DNA of 64,000 nucleotides from Antilocapra americana (GCA_007570785.1 ML662445.1:633455-697454), one strand, 5' to 3'. Shown: positions 23,706 to 35,143, counted from the first letter of the stretch. Program-made: numbers and translations. The notes: a model not told the origin generated them from the letters alone.

Positions 23706-23960
23706 GTCAGTTTGGGGTCAGGTTGGGTCAGGTAGAGGTCAGGTTGGGTCAAGTTGGTCAGGTAGAGGTCAGGTTGGGTCAGGTTGGTCAGGTAGAGGTC
23801 AGGTTGGGTCTGGTTGAGGCTATGTTGGGTCTGGTTGAGGTCAGGTTGGGTCAGGTAGAGGTCAGGTTGGGTCAGGTTGAGGTCAGGCTGAGGTCATTTT
23901 GGGTCTGGTTGAAGTCAGGTTGGGTCAGGTAGAGGTCAGGTTGAGGTCAGCTGGGTCAGG
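23706..23960 (+). repeat. GGTCA minisatellite made of nuclear-receptor half-sites
   Basis: About 250 bases of tandem GGTCAGGTTG/GGTCAGGTAGA-type units. It holds 17 PuGGTCA hexamers on one strand, at 23715, 23725, 23736, 23746, 23766, 23776, 23796, 23838, 23848, 23859, 23869, 23880, 23891, 23922, 23933, 23944 and 23953. Adjacent pairs form DR4 and DR5 spacings repeatedly. Lies about 2.5 kb 5' of the KCNG2 start codon. Confidence 0.9.
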
Positions 23961-24575
23961 TTCCTCTGCCAGGAGCCCTACAAAAGGAGTCAACAGAAGG
24001 CAGACAACACAGATAAGAACACATATGGAAGATAAAGTGAAGTTATCAATACTGTTTAGTAGGAATCCCAAGGGAAGGAAACTGAAGATACGTGACATCG
24101 GCTGCAGCTTGGAGTGACCACAGGATGGGGAACACCCCCACCTGGCACTTTTCGGGGAGACCTAGGGACCTCAGTCCTAGAGGACCTGACTTTGCGGTAC
24201 TTTGGGGGAGACATCACCCCATTCCTGGATACTGGGAGCTGTGGGCGGGGCAGTGCTTATTAGGGATGCTGCCTCTGAGGGGTCTGCCAGGGGAGTGTCA
24301 GAGGGGTGTGTGTGAGTGAAAATGAAAAAGGGAACCACACAAGATCAGACACGAGTCTCAAATATCAGAAGACCAACCCACAGTTGAAGAAATGTTAATT
24401 CTTTAGCTGAATTTACCACTTTGTATTTAGGCTTAAAAACATGAACTGGAACAGACTAAAACCCGTTTAGTAGAGGTAAACCTTTGGATCTCACAAGAGA
24501 ACTGAAGTATTCTTCTCTAGGAAAAATGTCTTTCCTTGTGCAAAACAGATAGCTTCCTATTTGGAGGAGGTGACC
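23961..24575. other. Short unique stretch between minisatellite and BovB
   Basis: No gene or repeat recognised. Confidence 0.4.
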
Positions 24576-26001
24576 TTTAAAATGAGCAAATGGAAAACTC
24601 AGCAGTGGCCACAGGACTGGAAAAGGTCAGTTTTCATTCCCATCCCTAAGAAAGGCAATGGCAAAGAATGCTCAAACTACCACACAATTACACTCACCTC
24701 CACACTAGCAAAGTAACGCTCAAGATTCTCCAAGACAGGCTTCAACAATATGCTAACCGTGAACTTCCAGATATTCAAGCTGGTTTTAGAAAAGGCAGAG
24801 GAACCAGAGATTACATTGCCAACATCTGCTGGATCATCGAAAAAGCAAGAGAGTTCCAGAAAAACACCTATTTCTGCTTTATTGACTATGCCAAAGCCTT
24901 TGAATGTGTGGATCACAATAAACTGTGGAAAATTCTGAAAGAGATGGGAATACCAGACCACCTGACCTGCCTCTTGAGAAATATGTATGCAGGTCAAGAA
25001 GCAACAGTTAGAACTGGATATAAAACAGCAGACTGGTTCCAAATAGGAAAAGGACTACGTCAAAGCTGTATATTGTCACCCTGCTTATTTAACTTATATG
25101 CAGAGTACATCATGAGTAATGCTGGGCTGGATGAAGCACAAGCTGGAATCAAGATTGCCGGGAGAAATATTAATAACTTCAGATATGCAGATGATACCAC
25201 CCTTAAAGCAGAAAGTAAAGAAGAACTAAAGAGCCTCTTGATGAAAGAGGAGAGTGAAAAATTGGTTCAAAGCTCAACATTCAGAAAACTAAGATCATGG
25301 CATCCGGTCCCATGACTTCATGGATAATAGATGGGGAAACAAAGGAAACAGTGGCTGACTTTATTTTCTTGGGCTCCAAAATCACTGCAGATGGTGACTG
25401 CAGCCATGAAATTAAAAGACATTTACTCCTTGGAAGAAAAGTTATGACCAACCTAAAAAGCATGTTAAAAAGCAGAGACAATAATTTGCCAACAAAGGTC
25501 TGTCTAGTCAAGGCTATGGTTTTTTCAGTGGACAAACATGTATGGATGTTTTCCAGTGGAAAAACATGTATGGATCCATTCATGTATGGATGTGAGATTT
25601 GTACTATAAAGAAAGCTGAGCACCAAAGAATTGATGCTTTTGAACTGTGGTGTTTGAGAAGACTCTTGAGAGTCCCTTGGACTGCAAGGAGATCCAACCA
25701 GTCCATCCTAAAAGAGATCAGTCCTGAATGTTCATTGGAAGGACTGATGTTGAAGCTAAAACTCCAGTACTTCGGCCACCTGATGTGAAGAACTCACTCA
25801 TTGGAAAAGACCTTGATGCTGGGAAAGATTGAGGGCAGGAGGAGAAGGGGACGACAGAGAATGGAATGGCATCACCGACTCAATGGACATGAGTTTGAGT
25901 AAACTCCGGGAGTTGGTGATGGACAGGGAGGCCTGACATGCTGTAGTCCATGGGGTCGCAAAGAGTCGGACATGACTGAGCAGCTGAACTGAACTGAACT
26001 G
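24576..26001 (+). mobile_element. BovB LINE, 5'-truncated, with most of the reverse transcriptase
   Basis: Starts within BovB ORF2 (GGAAAACTCAGCAGTGGCCA) and runs to the typical tail GCAAAGAGTCGGACATGACT plus GAACTGAACTGAACTG. It is the longest and best preserved BovB copy in the window. Plus orientation, opposite to KCNG2. A short internal duplication of GGAAAAACATGTATGGAT-type sequence occurs near 25535-25575. Confidence 0.95.
24580..25790 (+). pseudogene. BovB reverse transcriptase remnant
   Basis: RTE-clade reverse transcriptase fragment, normally used for target-primed reverse transcription. The frame at 24668-25315 shows QAGFRKGRGTRD, FIDYAKAFE (motif A), GLRQSCILSP (motif B) and FRYADD (catalytic motif C). 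The usual AFD and RQGC of active copies read AFE and RQSC here, the N-terminal endonuclease is missing, and a frame break near 25290 separates the C-terminal part at 25297-25788 (DFIFLGSKITADGDCSHEIK). Not functional. Confidence 0.9.
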
Positions 26002-26739
26002 TACCTGGGTGGGGAGTCATGCTGCTGGGCTCCTTGGGGCCCCACGTCCTCCCATGGGTGCACCTACTGAAGGACTCCCAGGCGTTAGCACCTGCGTCTT
26101 TTGTGGACATTCTTGGGCTCCGGGGTCCACCCGCCTGCCCAGCACAGGCCAGAGAAGCTTGAGCAAGCGGGAGTGAATGGTGAGGGAGGCTCCTGCCCCA
26201 GGGGGAGCAGGGGTGGGGTAGGGGGAGCTTCCGGTGGAGACAGCGCGCCCCAGAGACGGGCCACTGCAGAGCGCCTCCAGCTCGCCCCACTGGGAAGCAG
26301 AGCACCTCGCTGTGGGCTTGGAGAGGGCTTTGTCTCCTTGCTTGAGAGCCAAGCTCAATCAGGAAAGCACAGCTGGGGTCGCTCGGGAGCCGAGGCGCAA
26401 AGCGCCTTCCCACAGCGCTTCTGGTTGTCAGCCCCGGGTCTGTGGGGAGGGGTCCTGCTCGCCTCCTCACCGAGGCCACTCCGGTCCTCGCCTGGCCTCA
26501 TGTCCCTCCAGATGCTCACTTGCGCTACAGCTGAAGTGCTTCACCTCTGAGTTGACACGGGCTCACGAGGACGAACACAGGAAACCAGCCACTTGACGAT
26601 CGGAAAAAGCAATCTAAATGAGAAAAGCTTTTCTCCAGTCAACCAACTAGCACATGACTGTGGCTGAGCTAGTTTAAAATATAAATGCGTCCCACCTCCT
26701 GACAATAGGAGAACACAGGTTAATATTTGATGAGACACT
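26002..26739. other. Unique GC-rich stretch, nothing recognised
   Basis: No repeat or exon seen; open frames reflect composition. Confidence 0.4.
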
Positions 26740-27260
26740 GCATTGCTTTTCAGTTCTTATTGTCCTACCGAGACAAACATCACATGACTTAAGATAAAAA
26801 TCATCCACGGGTTAAGTACAAAGACCTAAAGGTAAAGAATTAATCTTAAATAAAACATAATTGTTAGGAAATTTCAGTCTTAAAGTACTATTAGGATCAT
26901 TCCTATAATTTCTGTCCAATTGTTAACCTCCAATGTGTCCAACCATTTTTTTCCTGGAATGCATTTTTTTTCTATATGTCAAAATTACGCAAATTGCAAA
27001 TTATACTTCTAAAGTGTATATATGAACAGAACCAAAACCATGCTAATTAGATCTATTTTTAGCCATGCTGCTGACAGAAAGATTGATGATTATTTTTCAG
27101 TTGTGATTTATAATAACTTCATATAGTCTGCAAATCTGTAAGGCACATAGAAATTTGATAACTAATAATTCTTACCCACAAAGCATGCATATAGCAGAAC
27201 TGCATATAATTGCCCCAAAGGTTTTTTAAAATTAAACTTTCAATTTTGAGATTATAGAGG
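26740..27260. promoter_or_regulatory. AT-rich non-repetitive block, candidate conserved enhancer
   Basis: About 500 bases of low-GC, non-repeat-looking DNA between GC-rich stretches. It contains a perfect MEF2 consensus CTATTTTTAG at 27053-27062, an adjacent homeodomain-type CTAATTAG at 27043-27050 and other TAAT motifs. Regulatory role is inference. Confidence 0.3.
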
Positions 27261-27459
27261 TCTTTTTACCCAACTCGTCCAGTGGTAGCATCTCGAAAAC
27301 CTGCGGGGTGCCACCTCGGACACAGTCCAGACACAGAGCGTCCATCACACAGGGTCCCCGGCATCTTCATCCCTCCCGGCGCCACCCCCGCCTAACCCGG
27401 CCCCGGCAGTCCGTGCTCTGTCCCTGTGCTCCTCTCATCCCAAGCAGGGTGTATAAGAG

Positions 27460-27870
27460 GACCTGTGCTGTCAGGTAACCTGTGAGGACTGGGTCTTTTC
27501 GCTCAGCATAACTCTGAAGATTCGCCAGACAGTGGCTGGTGCAGGTGCTCACAGTTGTATAAGCCTCTTGGGGTGAAGGACAGCTGGCTCATCTCCAGGA
27601 TTTGGCTATTAAGAGCAAAGCTGCTACAAACATTTCCATAAAGGTCCCCCCACCATGTGGTTAAATACCCAGTGGAGCAAAAGTTTTTACTTTTTGATAT
27701 TACATTTTTTTCCTGACTGTGCTTTTGGTATCAAGAATAATGTGCTTGATCCACCATCCCAGAGATATTTCAGTGCTGTTTTCCCAAAGTTAATAGTTTA
27801 CATTTGACACTTAAGTCTGTGATGCACTTTGACATAATTTTTGTACAAGGTGTGACCCTCACAATAAACG
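27460..27870 (-). mobile_element. Old L1 fragment
   Basis: Minus-orientation L1 end: GCTACAAACATTTCCATAAA, TAAATACCCAGTGGAGCAAA-like and GACATAATTTTTGTACAAGG blocks in the order expected on the reverse strand. Confidence 0.6.
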
Positions 27871-29358
27871 ATGTCAATCCCATCCTTAGAGGTGGGCAAC
27901 CCCAAAGATTTGGAAAGCAAGCCATAAAATGTTTGTTAATCTTGTGATTTATAATAGAGTCATTTTAGAGAAATTCTGCCTGCTCTGGAAACAAGCTACA
28001 ACAAAATAAAACCAAGGCAATTTTTTCCTCTAGAAATTTTACCCCATTTACATACTGAGTGTCTAATGCTTCTTCTTGTCCTCGATACTCAATATCTTCC
28101 ATGTTTTTTGTAAACTGTGTATAAGTATAAACATGTAAACAGTCAGATGTTTTGAGTATCCACTGACTCTGATTTCTAAACAAATACTGTTTCTAGAATT
28201 ACTCTTAGAATAGCAGCCACTGAAAGTGCTTCTAGTCTCTCCAGGATGACTCAGAATTTTCATACATTCCACCCATTGTAGGCACATCCGGCTGGGAGTC
28301 CAGCAGCCTGGGGACATAATGTACTCACAACTATGAGGCAGCTGCACACCTGGCGTGGGTACCTGGAGCCCTCTGTTCAACCTCTGCCCATCAGGAGTTT
28401 GAAATCAACCTGCCTAGACAGCAGAGAATCTATGTCTAACCGTTTGTGGAGCTCCAATAGTGCTATTGAACAAAGAGGAAAGTAACGTCCGATCGGCTTA
28501 GAGTGTGGGTGTGAACACGCCAGTGCAGCTGTAGGTTCCGGCAGCCAGATGTGCTCTGAGGCATGGCACCTCAGCCCCAGGACCACTTCTCCCCAGAGCT
28601 GCTGGTTTCTGAGGGGAAGCAGGACAGGTCCCAGGTGACCTGCCAATAGGAAGCAGAGCTCCTGTGTGAAAGTGCATGTGTCAGTGATCATCACAGACGG
28701 GCTCCTTTGGGCAGACTTGGAAAGTCTGAATACATAGGGACTGAACTGGAAACCTAAGTCTAGTTCCAAGTCTATGGTGCATATGTACGCAGTGACAGAG
28801 GAGCGAGCAAAGAAAGAGCATGCGCCACCATGGGGAGCCAGACATCCACACGGTCTGGTGAGGGGGTGTGGACCGTGTCCACTCCTTGACCCTGTGGTCA
28901 CTCCTGGCCTCCTGGGCAGCAATGGAGGCGCAGTGGTCAGCCTCAGCAGCATCTGGCTCTGCCCTGGGCAAGACGAGCTGCAGTCAGACGCCCAGACCCA
29001 GGTCCCTGCGTCCGGAGAAGATGGGAGGCCGGGGGTCTTCAAAGTCAAGGACAAGGAAAGGAGCAGGTGGGAGGGACATCACAGGATGAGGAGTGAGAGG
29101 CTGAGAGATGCAACCACATGAAATGCATAAACCTTGGTTAGAGTCTACCAGGAAACCTACAAAACACAGCTTGGGGACAACTGGGAAAATCTGAAGTATT
29201 CATTATTGTTAATTTTCTTAGGTGTTTAATGGAATTGGTTATGGAAGAGAATGGCCTTATTTTTAGGAGATGCATGCTCAACTAACTACTCAGGGATCAC
29301 TGTCTTGGCTTCTGTAAACCACTTCCCCAGGGTTCATTCATCTCATATACATATATGG
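27871..29358. other. Intergenic or intron-1 DNA, no gene recognised
   Basis: Unique-looking mixed DNA. Holds the first copy (28604-28675) of a dispersed pair with 29979-30050. Confidence 0.4.
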
Positions 29359-29382
29359 ACACACACACACACACACACACAC
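29359..29382. repeat. (AC)12 microsatellite
   Basis: Twelve perfect AC dinucleotides, flanked by AT-dinucleotide-rich sequence (TATACATATATGG before, CATATATATATACC after). Likely length-polymorphic. Confidence 0.95.
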
Positions 29383-29629
29383 ATATCTACATAATCTCAT
29401 ATATATATACCTCCACACAGATGGCTAGGTTTTCATTGTACTCCTCTTTCGACTTTAATGTATGTTTAAAAATTTTTACTTGAAAAAGAGAAAGAAACAG
29501 CGCCCCCACAACCCAACCCAACCAAACACAATTCTGGTGATGTTCCTTTCCTCGTTATGAAGTAAGATGCAAAATAATGTACAACGTCCATTTTTATTTA
29601 CGGAGCTATTAATAATGATCATGTTGTGT

Positions 29630-29768
29630 GACAGCTAATTTTATGTGTCAACTTGCCTGGGTCACGGGGTGCCCCAGATATTTGTTAAATATTTTTCTGG
29701 GTGTTTCCACTAAGGTGTTTTTGAATGAGATTAACATTTAATCTGCAGAGTGAAGCTGACTGCCCTCC
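29630..29768. repeat. Old interspersed repeat fragment (unnamed)
   Basis: AATTTTATGTGTCAACTTGC, TCACGGGGTGCCCCAGATAT and GTTTTTGAATGAGATTAACA match a common mammalian interspersed repeat I recognise but cannot name securely. Confidence 0.5.
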
Positions 29769-29854
29769 CAGACATGGGTGTCGTATACGAAGCTTTTTAA
29801 GATAAAAGCCCCAGACCTGGGTGTCGTACATGAAGACGGTCAAGATAAAAGCCC
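29769..29854. repeat. 43-bp imperfect tandem duplication
   Basis: Units 29769-29811 and 29812-29854 are exactly adjacent, both beginning CAGAC and ending AAGATAAAAGCCC, with 8 mismatches in 43. Confidence 0.9.
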
Positions 29855-29978
29855 GCTAGGCGGCCACGCCCGGCCGCCTTAGCTTCCGTGGCCACACAAA
29901 GTGCCCCCATTGCCCACGCTGGCTCCTTGGTCCTGCTCCTGACGCTTCTGTGCAGGACGCTCACATCCTGACTGGGCT

Positions 29979-30050
29979 CGTTTCTGATGGGAAGCAAGAC
30001 AGGGCCCAGCTGACTGGCCGATAGGAAGCAGAGCTTCCATATGGACGCTC
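29979..30050. repeat. Second copy of dispersed 70-bp pair
   Basis: GTTTCTGATGGGAAGCAAGA and AGGAAGCAGAGCTTCC blocks repeat those at 28604-28675 in the same order and orientation with scattered changes. Perhaps a shared unnamed repeat family. Confidence 0.6.
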
Positions 30051-30984
30051 ACCACCTTCTCTTCCTGGCCTTTAGGACAGAGCCTGGCCTGCCCTCAGGC
30101 ACTGATCTGCCTTTGTGCTTTTCCCAGACACAGGGTCACTCAGAACCGGCATGGTCGTGACTGCACGGGCCACACGACTTCATACACAGGGTACGTTCAC
30201 ACACACAGCATGCTTTGACCTTCTTGGCAACGGTTTGTCTGTGGGGAGTTCTGCGAAAGTTAGTTTCTTTCAAACAACCAGTCCCAGATTTGGGTTTTTG
30301 TTCTATAAACGTGTAGTTACTAATTTCTCACTTTGCAAATATCACTCACACCGTGGGCGTCGAAAGAAAAACAACTAGAGTCACAATGGAAATTCCTAGC
30401 GACAGGAACATCACATCCAGCTGCACAGGAGAGACTTAGGCCCAGTGAGCCTAAGTCTCCGTCCACTGCAAGGCTGAGAAACACAAAACAGCCCATTCTG
30501 GCCTGCTGCAAGGGGGGCGAGGCCTCTGCCTTGCCCGCTGACGGCAGGTGCTGGCTGGCGGCAGGCAGGGAGGTGAGGGGGACGTCCCAGATCTCAGCAG
30601 GTCGGCATGTGTAGTGGTGAGGGGATGATGCCAAGACGCTATTTCTTTGAAAACTACGCATGAAGTGTGCCAGATGCTGTGCGGGCAGGGTTCTTGCCTG
30701 TAGGTGGGAAAGTCTCAGATGGAGCCGAAGCTGGGCTCCTCAGTGCTGCTGCCCCCGGCCAGCTCCTTGAAAGCTGCTGAAACCTCTCCAGATCTCAGCT
30801 GGTGAATTAAGGGAGGGGATGAGATGATCCCAAGGCCTCCTCCAGACTGAAGGTTCATAAATAGCAGGTAAGAGTGGAGAAGATGGAAGGCCTGGTCTCT
30901 TGGAAAAAAGCCAGAGAGAGCAGGAGGATGGAGGAGGAAAAAAGCAGCAAGAGCTGAAAAGAAAAGAGACCTGGGCAGGGGGGA
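30051..30984. other. No gene recognised
   Basis: Unique-looking sequence; open frames on both strands but no motif or splice logic. Confidence 0.4.
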
Positions 30985-31125
30985 ACACCTGGGGTTGGGG
31001 GACACGCGGGAGCAGGGGGCGACACCTGGGGTGGGGGGACATGTGGGGGCAAAGGGGGACAGCTGGGGGTGGGGAGAGCACCTGGGGTCAGGAGGGGTCA
31101 CCTAGGGGCAGGCAGAAAACCCAGG
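30985..31125 (+). repeat. 37-bp G-rich minisatellite
   Basis: ACACCTGGGG-type unit starts at 30985, 31022 and 31059, then half-length steps at about 31078 and 31098. Many runs of four to six G on the plus strand. Confidence 0.85.
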
Positions 31126-32404
31126 GGCAGGTGGACACAGTTCCATTCGGGAAGTTAGCACTCTAGATCACCAGCTAAACCTTCAGTCTGGGTCCTGGGA
31201 CACAGCCTTTAAGAATAAATGCCTCCCCGATGTTTCCTCAATGACCTTTGGGCTCCTGGGGTGAGACATCCCAAGGAGGATGAAGCTAGCTGGACCCTGG
31301 CGCCCAGGGGACACAGGCTCTCCGGGGCACGAGCTCACCCCCTCGCCAGCAGTCTACTCTCTCCCTCAGCTCCTCACACCCCGGCCGTCTCTCTCTCTCT
31401 CCCCTTACTCTGGGTCTGTCTCAGTCTCTCCTGCCCTCCTCCCCAGCGAGGCCATACGCTCCAGGGGGCTGTTCTGTGGGGAAAGGTGTCCAAGCAGCCA
31501 GTTCATCCTGCTGCTTCTTTCCCCAAAGCTCAATCCGCCTCTCGTTGGGCATGAACTTCTGAGGCTATCGCTGTTTTCTCAGGACCCCTCATGTTGAGAT
31601 TCCCTGGGCCATGGTTGAATGCAACAACTCCGTTTTCCCCGTGGGAGGCAGGGCTGCACGCAGGACCCCTCACTCCCGGCTGGTTTCCCCACATCAGGCT
31701 TGTCACAGGCGGGGTGTCCCACCCCTCTTCTGGGACTCCTCTGGCCCCTGAGATGACAAGTCACTCTCCCCCAGGCACTGCATCTAGACCCTGGTCAGCC
31801 ATGGGCTTCTTGCCAAGTCCAGGACAAGTGGCTCATCACCTCACAAGATACTCGGTGGGTCTGGGGTCCTGAGGACTCTGAGGTCGACTGTGGTCACAGG
31901 ACTCACATGAAGAACCTGTATTTGGGGGAATGTTTATGTTTATTCCAAGCACCCCCTTGGTTACATCCTGATGGTCATTGTATTTTTCTCAAACACTGTG
32001 CTCACTCCAGTCTACGCAGTCAGTCTGATGCTCTGAGGGCAGGGTTTTGAGTGGAAACATAGTAGCTTCTCAGAACCTGCTCCTTCCCTCAGCTCCTCTG
32101 TCTCCATCAGTGAACTAGACAGACAGCCGTGGTGTCCCACAATAAATGTACAACTGCCACATTTTGGCTCAAATGCGAGGCCCTTACCACGTCTCCCCTG
32201 CTTCAGGGGAGATTTCTTTCTTCCCAGAGGCCAATCCGTGTCCCATGTCCTCACCCCATCTCCCAGAGTATTCCCTCCTCCAGGCCCCAGCCCCAGCTGC
32301 GGGGATTCTTCGTAATCAGCAAATGAACAACTCACTGATGGACATGGGATGTGCCCTCCAGCCCCAGATGACTCCCAGCACAGCCCGCTCCTCGCCCTCC
32401 CTCC
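31126..32404. other. No gene recognised
   Basis: C/T-rich unique sequence, including a CTCTCTCTCTCTCC tract near 31388. No exon supported. Confidence 0.4.
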
Positions 32405-32765
32405 TAAACGAGGGTCTCCACAGTGCTCCACCCCCCTCATAGGGCGCCTTCCTGGACGAGGGTCTCCACGGTGCCTGTGCCCCCTCACAGGGCACCCTCC
32501 TGGACAAGGGTTTCCACGGTGCTCCACCCCCCCCTCACAGGGTGCCCTCCTGGATGAGGGTCTCCACCCTCCCCACAGGGTGCCCTCCTGGACAAGGGTC
32601 TCCATGGTGTTCCAAACCCCTCACAGAGCGCCCTCCTGGACGAGGGTCTCCACGGTGCTCCACCCCCCCAACAGGGTGCCCTCCTAGACGAGGGTCTCCA
32701 CAGTGCTCCACCCTTCTCATAGGGTGCCCTCCTGGATGAGGGTCTCCATGGTGCTCCACTGCCCC
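32405..32765. repeat. 48-bp minisatellite
   Basis: Eight units marked by GGGTCTCC (or GGGTTTCC) at 32412, 32460, 32508, 32558, 32596, 32643, 32692 and 32740. Spacing is 48 with one 38-base short unit. Consensus carries CACGGTGCTCCACCCCCC and TGCCCTCCTGGACGAG. Because 48 is a multiple of three, frames stay open on both strands without being genes. Confidence 0.95.
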
Positions 32766-34436
32766 ACCCGCTTCATGGGGCTCTCGGGGAACCAACAGCA
32801 TGTTCCTCTAGAGCCCTCCCCTCTCTGGCCCACCTGGGGCTCCTCTGCCCCCACCCCCACTCCCCCACAGGCCTGATCCCCTCCTGGAAGTCTCCAAGCT
32901 GCCCCAGAGTCCAGGAGTTACTGGGGCTCAGGCCACTGCCCCCCCAGCTTGGGGCCTGCTGACCCCATATGAGCCTCACGGCCCCTCCAAGAACAATTGT
33001 CTCTGAGGTGGCTTGGGCCCCCTCACCCTCAGCCGAGTTTGGGTCCCTAGACTTGGAGCATGAACCTCCTCTTGGATTTAAGGACGTCTCCCAGTGACTG
33101 AGCGCCTACGGGCTGGAAAAAGCAATTATGTTCCAGGACGATCGTAACTGCTTAGTCTGTTTCAGTGTATAGGTTGAGGACTATAATTAGCACATCTGTA
33201 TGCAAACGTCTGCTATATCCGTTTTCTCTGAAATCTCTGTTCACTTGGTGCTTCTGCTCCTGCGCCCAGAGGAGCGAGGTTGCCACAAAGCCCGGGCTCT
33301 GCGAGAGGCTTCAGAGCTGCCAGGGCGTGGGGGGCGGCCGCCCCGGGTGCAGGGGGCGGCTCGTGGCCGACAGTTGGAGGAGACGTCAGCAGGGGAGGGC
33401 TTCCACTGGAGTGTGTCCCTCTGCAGAGTCTTGCAAATCCCCCCCAGAGCATCTCTTGGGGATGGGGACAGACCCCCCAGTGTGTTAGGGCCCCCACACT
33501 TGGGCCCCCCATCGGCTTGCTCCCCCCAGTCAGTTTTTAAGCCCACATAATAGAAGCTCTTTGATGCCTAAGACAGACCGAGAATTTAGAGAGCCATCGT
33601 CCTAAGCTAGTCCCCTGCCCCTCTGGAGGGGGCTCCACGGGGCTTCCTGAGCTAAGAGGCCGAGGCTCTGGTCCAGCCTGGCCCTGGATGCTGACTGTGG
33701 AGCAGACATTTGTACAGGATGGAGCGACGGGAACTGCAGCGAACGGGAAGGGGAAGGTTTGACGTTCTCACGAGTCACAGCCACTACCTCTCCTGCCCTC
33801 TGCTGTCTCTGGTGGGGCGGGTGGAGGCTGCTGTGTGGACCAGCATCTCCCCTCCTGAGATGAGGGGCTGCAGCCTGAGGGCACGGGGCTGGCCCGGACC
33901 CGCCTGTAGACCCTCTGTGCTCCGGGGCCTGAAGTGCAGGTCCCGGGGCTGGCCCCCAGAAGGAGGCCTGAGGCCCCCCTACCTCCCTATAAAGACCAGG
34001 AGACCCCCGTGACCTGGGGAGAGCAGGTGGCCTCTTCACGGCCCTGGACTCCCTTAGCTCCCTGAGCAGGAAGCAGACAGTTTCCAGATCACTGAATTTT
34101 TACTTTTTAGCCAGGATGGTTCTTAACTGATAATTTCTTTCTTAAATCAATTTTATTAAGCGAGTGATGAATCATCCCCACACCATCTGCCGCAGAGTGT
34201 GACGTACGTAAGCTGCTTCCTTGTGACCCCCGGGGCACTGTGGGTCCCCTCTGACTGTCGCCACAGGGACGCAGGGACAAGGGGGATCCCGGCCACCTGC
34301 TCCAGGGACAAGAAGAAGACCTGCCCGAGCTCCACCAACAGCCAGACCCAGGTTGGAGGGAAAGCAGGAGGGGTCAGAAGGGGACAAACCAGCCTGAGAA
34401 GCCGTGGGAAGCAACTCTGACGGCTGCGGGACGACA
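32766..34436. other. No gene recognised
   Basis: GC-rich unique DNA; a short CpG-dense patch at about 33290-33380 contains GGGGCGGCCGCCCC. No exon supported. Confidence 0.4.
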
Positions 34437-34466
34437 GACTGACTGACTGACTGACTGACTGACTGA
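34437..34466. repeat. (GACT)n microsatellite
   Basis: About seven uninterrupted GACT tetramers. Confidence 0.95.
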
Positions 34467-34689
34467 AATATGAGCAGAGTGTGTCAAGTCGGCAAACTCT
34501 CACAGGCTGAAAACATCCTTCTGAAGTGCCAGCAACTCGAGAGGCAAAGCAAGCCTGGAGAGACGTGCTGCCTCAGAGAGAGGAGAAACACGACCCAGAC
34601 GTGGGCCTGAGAAGCTGGGCGTCGGGGGTGGGGATGGGGTGCCGCTGGACAGGCTGCAGCCCGGTCCCCATGCAGGACAGGGTGCATTT

Positions 34690-34770
34690 CATGGAGCAGA
34701 TACAGGAAAAGTCTGTGCTAATTTTGCAGCTTTTCTGTAAGTTTAAAATAGTTCAAATAAACAGTTTCTT
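34690..34770 (+). mobile_element. Possible L1 3' end scrap
   Basis: GCTAATTTTGCAGCTTTTCT and AAAATAGTTCAAATAAACAG resemble an L1 3' terminus. Short and uncertain. Confidence 0.4.
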
Positions 34771-34944
34771 TATATCTAACTTTTTCCGTTTCAACCCTGA
34801 GGCACTAGAATGAAAAGCACCTTGGGTCTGAATTTGATGAGTTTCAGTGACGCCGTCACACCCCTCTCTCCAAATATTAGTGCTAGGATCTCGTCAAAGG
34901 CAAAACCTGCTGGCATGCTCAGCCTATTTCTCTCTCTCTCTGTG

Positions 34945-35143
34945 TTAGTCGCTCAGTCGTGTCTGACTCTGCAACTTTATGGACTGTAGCCCGCCAGGCT
35001 CCTCTGTCCATGCAGTTCTCCAGGCAGGAATACCGGAGTGGGTTACCATTCCCTTCTCCAGGGGATCTTCTTGACCTAGGGATCGAACCCATATCTCCTG
35101 CATTGCAAGCAGATTCTTTACCATTTGAACCACCAGTATGACA
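34945..35143 (-). mobile_element. Bov-tA-type SINE
   Basis: Reverse-strand pattern GTCGCTCAGTCGTGTCTGAC through GATTCTTTACCATTTGAACC. Preceded by a short TC tract at 34929-34941. Confidence 0.92.
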
